Shown here in pieces: positions 61,643-64,000 of a stretch of DNA of 64,000 bases. Numbering within the stretch: position 1 is the first letter of the stretch; every line of letters starts with the position of its first letter. Source of the DNA: Datnioides undecimradiatus (lineage: Eukaryota; Chordata; Actinopteri; Lobotiformes; Datnioididae). The notes under the pieces were generated by a model. It searched no databases. It saw nothing but the letters and a program-made list of their open reading frames with translations, and was not told the origin of the DNA. The stretch covers positions 280,001 through 344,000 of the forward strand of contig WARS01002855.1 in the NCBI GenBank assembly GCA_008933995.1. The letters run 5' to 3'. A program made the position numbers and the translations under genes.

Positions 61643-64000
61643 ATCTGCTCAGACCGTTTTCTGATCTTACTGTAACTCCTCGGCAGCGTTTGCATTGAAA
61701 GAACAGTTTTGGAGCCTCATCACCAGCGAGCTGCCGTGTTACCAGTGCAGTGTGGCTTCGCTGTCGTCTGTTCATGCTTAAAGTGATAAAGTCCTGCTGC
61801 ACGTTTCATAAAATACGCATTCGTTTGTTTAAAATGCTCTAAACGTCCCTGTAATCCATTGCTTTTAGTTTGTTTCTATTTAGTTTGTGCACTGTCTTCC
61901 ATTGTTGGGAAGTATAAAGTTGGTCTGCCTTCATTTAAAAGTTCATTTAAAGTAATTAATAATATAAATCGCTGTTTGCTGTTGAGGCATTTTTGCTTTT
62001 TTGTGAGATAACCGATATTTTACTGTGTTGCATCTTCAGTTTTACCCATTTTTCATAATCTGCGCACAGCGACACTTGTGCTTCGGCCCCTTTTTTATCT
62101 GTTTCATCTCAGCAGTACAGCACAAAAGGCTTTCGCGCCGAGGCTCGACATTAAATTTCAGTTTTGGCCCCTTTGACGGAAACGTTTTGGGCACCACTGT
62201 CTGCAAAAACCCCCCTGAAAGTTCATTTTGCTTGTGCTTCTCGATATCAACAAATATATTTCTCCCTTTTTTTCTAATGCAGCTATAACTCAAAACGTCG
62301 TCCCTCCGTACCTCAGCACCTTATCTCGTCTCCAGTGCGAGTTCCTCTCCTCCTGTTTACTCCTCTGTCCAGTTTTCAAGCGTTTCTCCTCTGTAAAGTC
62401 CAAACGGGACGCCGCACGCCTCCATGTTCGCCCTTATTCCGCCTTGAATTCCTCCTTTCTCCTCATTTCCTTCTTGCTATCATCAAATCTCATCCGTGGC
62501 CTCCTTCCTCCGTCCCTCGGAGAAGCAGAATGAATTTCACAGCATTCAAACCACTTGAGAGATTCCTTGATTTTACTCAAACCTTTCAGCTCGAGGCACA
62601 AATACAAGAGTAAATCAATACATTCCCGAAGCCCATCGCCACGCTGAAACCACCGGCCCAAAGACTCCTGGGAGTGACCATCAGAGGACGAGGCTCCCGG
62701 TGGACGTCGAAGCTAATCTCAGAAATTTGCACATAAATGAAACAGGATTCAAACTTTGCTGCTTTTGTGATTGCAGCAATCTGCGCGACACAATATGGGA
62801 AACTTGCAGACGCGCCGAATGTCAGACCAGGGGCGACGGACTTTGGAGGGCAGTGGGGGTCATCAGTGAGGACGGCGGCTCATCGGCGCCCCCGAAGAAA
62901 TCATCTCACGCATTTTTCATCAGTCGGACGTTCTGTGTGACCCTGGAGCCAGCGCCAACTTCTAATATGACAAAAATACATGACTCTTAACAGAAAGGGC
63001 GCTCCTTTTTATAAGCTTTGACCTTCAGGAGACACTCTGTGCACTCTTTGGATTTCCTGGATGAACTCCAAACCACAAAAACTTATTTTTAGGGTTGAAC
63101 ATCATGAAAACTCTGAGGTTTGGCCTCGTAAACATCACACGAGCTGCCGGATTTAATTGTGAAACTGCTTGGAACGAGTAAAACAGTTCATTCTTGACCC
63201 TGAAAGCAGCAGTTTGACCACTCAGCCCACTTCCTGTGCCTTCTTTAAACATTCTGGCAAATGTCTTTTTGACTTTAACACAAGTTTGTGTTGTTTGCGT
63301 AGGGATCGAAGGAGATACTGATCCACAGTCAGTGTATTTCCTGCAGTAGATGACAGCAAGGGTGCAGTTTGCTGAGCTTCCTGCACCAGTGCTCCTGCCG
63401 CTTCTCCAACCTCCAGCTCCTGCAGCTGACACCCTGACTGAGGAGATGCGCCTCATGCAACTTCACAAAACCCCAAATGTCCCTTTAAAGCGCTTTGGCA
63501 CAGGGTGAAACCCTATTCCCAGATTTAATCAGCGCTAAATAAAAAGTGTAAACCGCCTGTCGGGAGCGATGCTCGTCCTGCTTTTTGAGACGAGACAGGA
63601 GACAATGACTGCAGCCGCAACTCGTCCAAGTCGGCGTCAGACGTTCGGCCGAGGTCGCCGCTGTCCAGCTGCAAGGTCACACTAAAAGACGCCGCCGCTT
63701 GATTGCCAGAGACAGAGTAATTTGCTTGGCTCTGGTCCTCGCGGCCTGCCCACAGACCTCTACATTATCGTTCCCCAAAGTGAGGAGAGAAAAGCCTCCT
63801 TTGGACTCGCGCATGTAGCCGTGCTGCTGCAGGAGCGTGATTAGTGTTCTGCACTGTCATCTTTTTATTTATTTTTGCAGCTGGGGGGCTTCGGGGGTGT
63901 TTCCAGCTTCTGGCCCCATTTCTGCCCCAGTTGTGGTTCTGTTGCAGGTTGCTGAAATTGTTTTTCTTTTCATGTTTTATCATAATGAAAACATTAGTTT
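61643..64000. other. Non-coding DNA
   Basis: Pyrimidine-rich DNA at 62325-62520 and a short CpG-rich patch at 63590-63710. The 143-codon minus frame (63025-63456) shows no known motif. Confidence 0.45.

Noticed and set aside
1-64000. CRISPR array, bacterial operons, phage or plasmid modules
   Set aside because: No regularly spaced direct repeats with unique spacers, no ribosome-binding sites in series, and no tightly packed coding sequence. The window is eukaryotic.

Overview
The window is vertebrate nuclear DNA, most likely from a ray-finned (teleost) fish. This rests on relics of a fish-type Tc1 transposase, Kolobok/T2-type elements with TTAAAGGRR ends, a solo LTR, several short repeats of kinds I recognise from fish genomes, and very many CA/GT, GA/CT and CTT microsatellites. 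There is no bacterial gene organisation, no rRNA or credible tRNA gene, and no open reading frame that I recognise as an intact host protein. The longest open frame (322 codons, 50641-51609) is the by-product of a polypyrimidine tract. I read the window as intergenic or intronic DNA.

Layout. 1-4.4 kb: mostly unique DNA with two GT repeats, an old repeat fragment (2.2-2.3 kb) and a CTCF-like motif. 4.46-5.18 kb: a 721-bp non-autonomous Kolobok/T2-type transposon that keeps the start of a THAP-type zinc finger. A second, inverted, partly deleted copy lies at about 11.64-12.05 kb. 5.2-13 kb: repeat fragments, microsatellites and a CpG-dense block at 9.6-10.4 kb. 13.4-14.2 kb: a broken Tc1 element that has lost the first catalytic aspartate region. 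17.5-26.1 kb: LINE-like tails, a second CpG cluster (21.35-21.56 kb) and a SINE/MITE-like repeat (25.85-26.09 kb). 29.0-32.2 kb: a degraded LTR-like sequence, then a clear 534-bp solo LTR with a 5-bp target duplication. 36.9-37.6 kb: a dispersed repeat, then CpG-rich DNA. 44.3-45.6 kb: a polypurine tract followed by a CpG island with a possible first exon and a good splice donor at 45039. 50.8-51.56 kb: a roughly 760-bp polypyrimidine tract, followed at 51.85-51.98 kb by purine-rich DNA. 54-64 kb: low-complexity repeats in mostly unique sequence.

How the parts relate. The supported features are mobile-element remains and candidate regulatory DNA, not a set of cooperating genes. The likeliest host functional region is 44.3-45.6 kb, which looks like a promoter and untranslated first exon reading rightwards. 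Any coding exons of that gene would lie outside the window or be too short to recognise by eye. I found no evidence of a new multi-gene system. The most distinctive structure is the Kolobok-type element, which seems to bring the starts of two convergent transposon reading frames together through an internal deletion.
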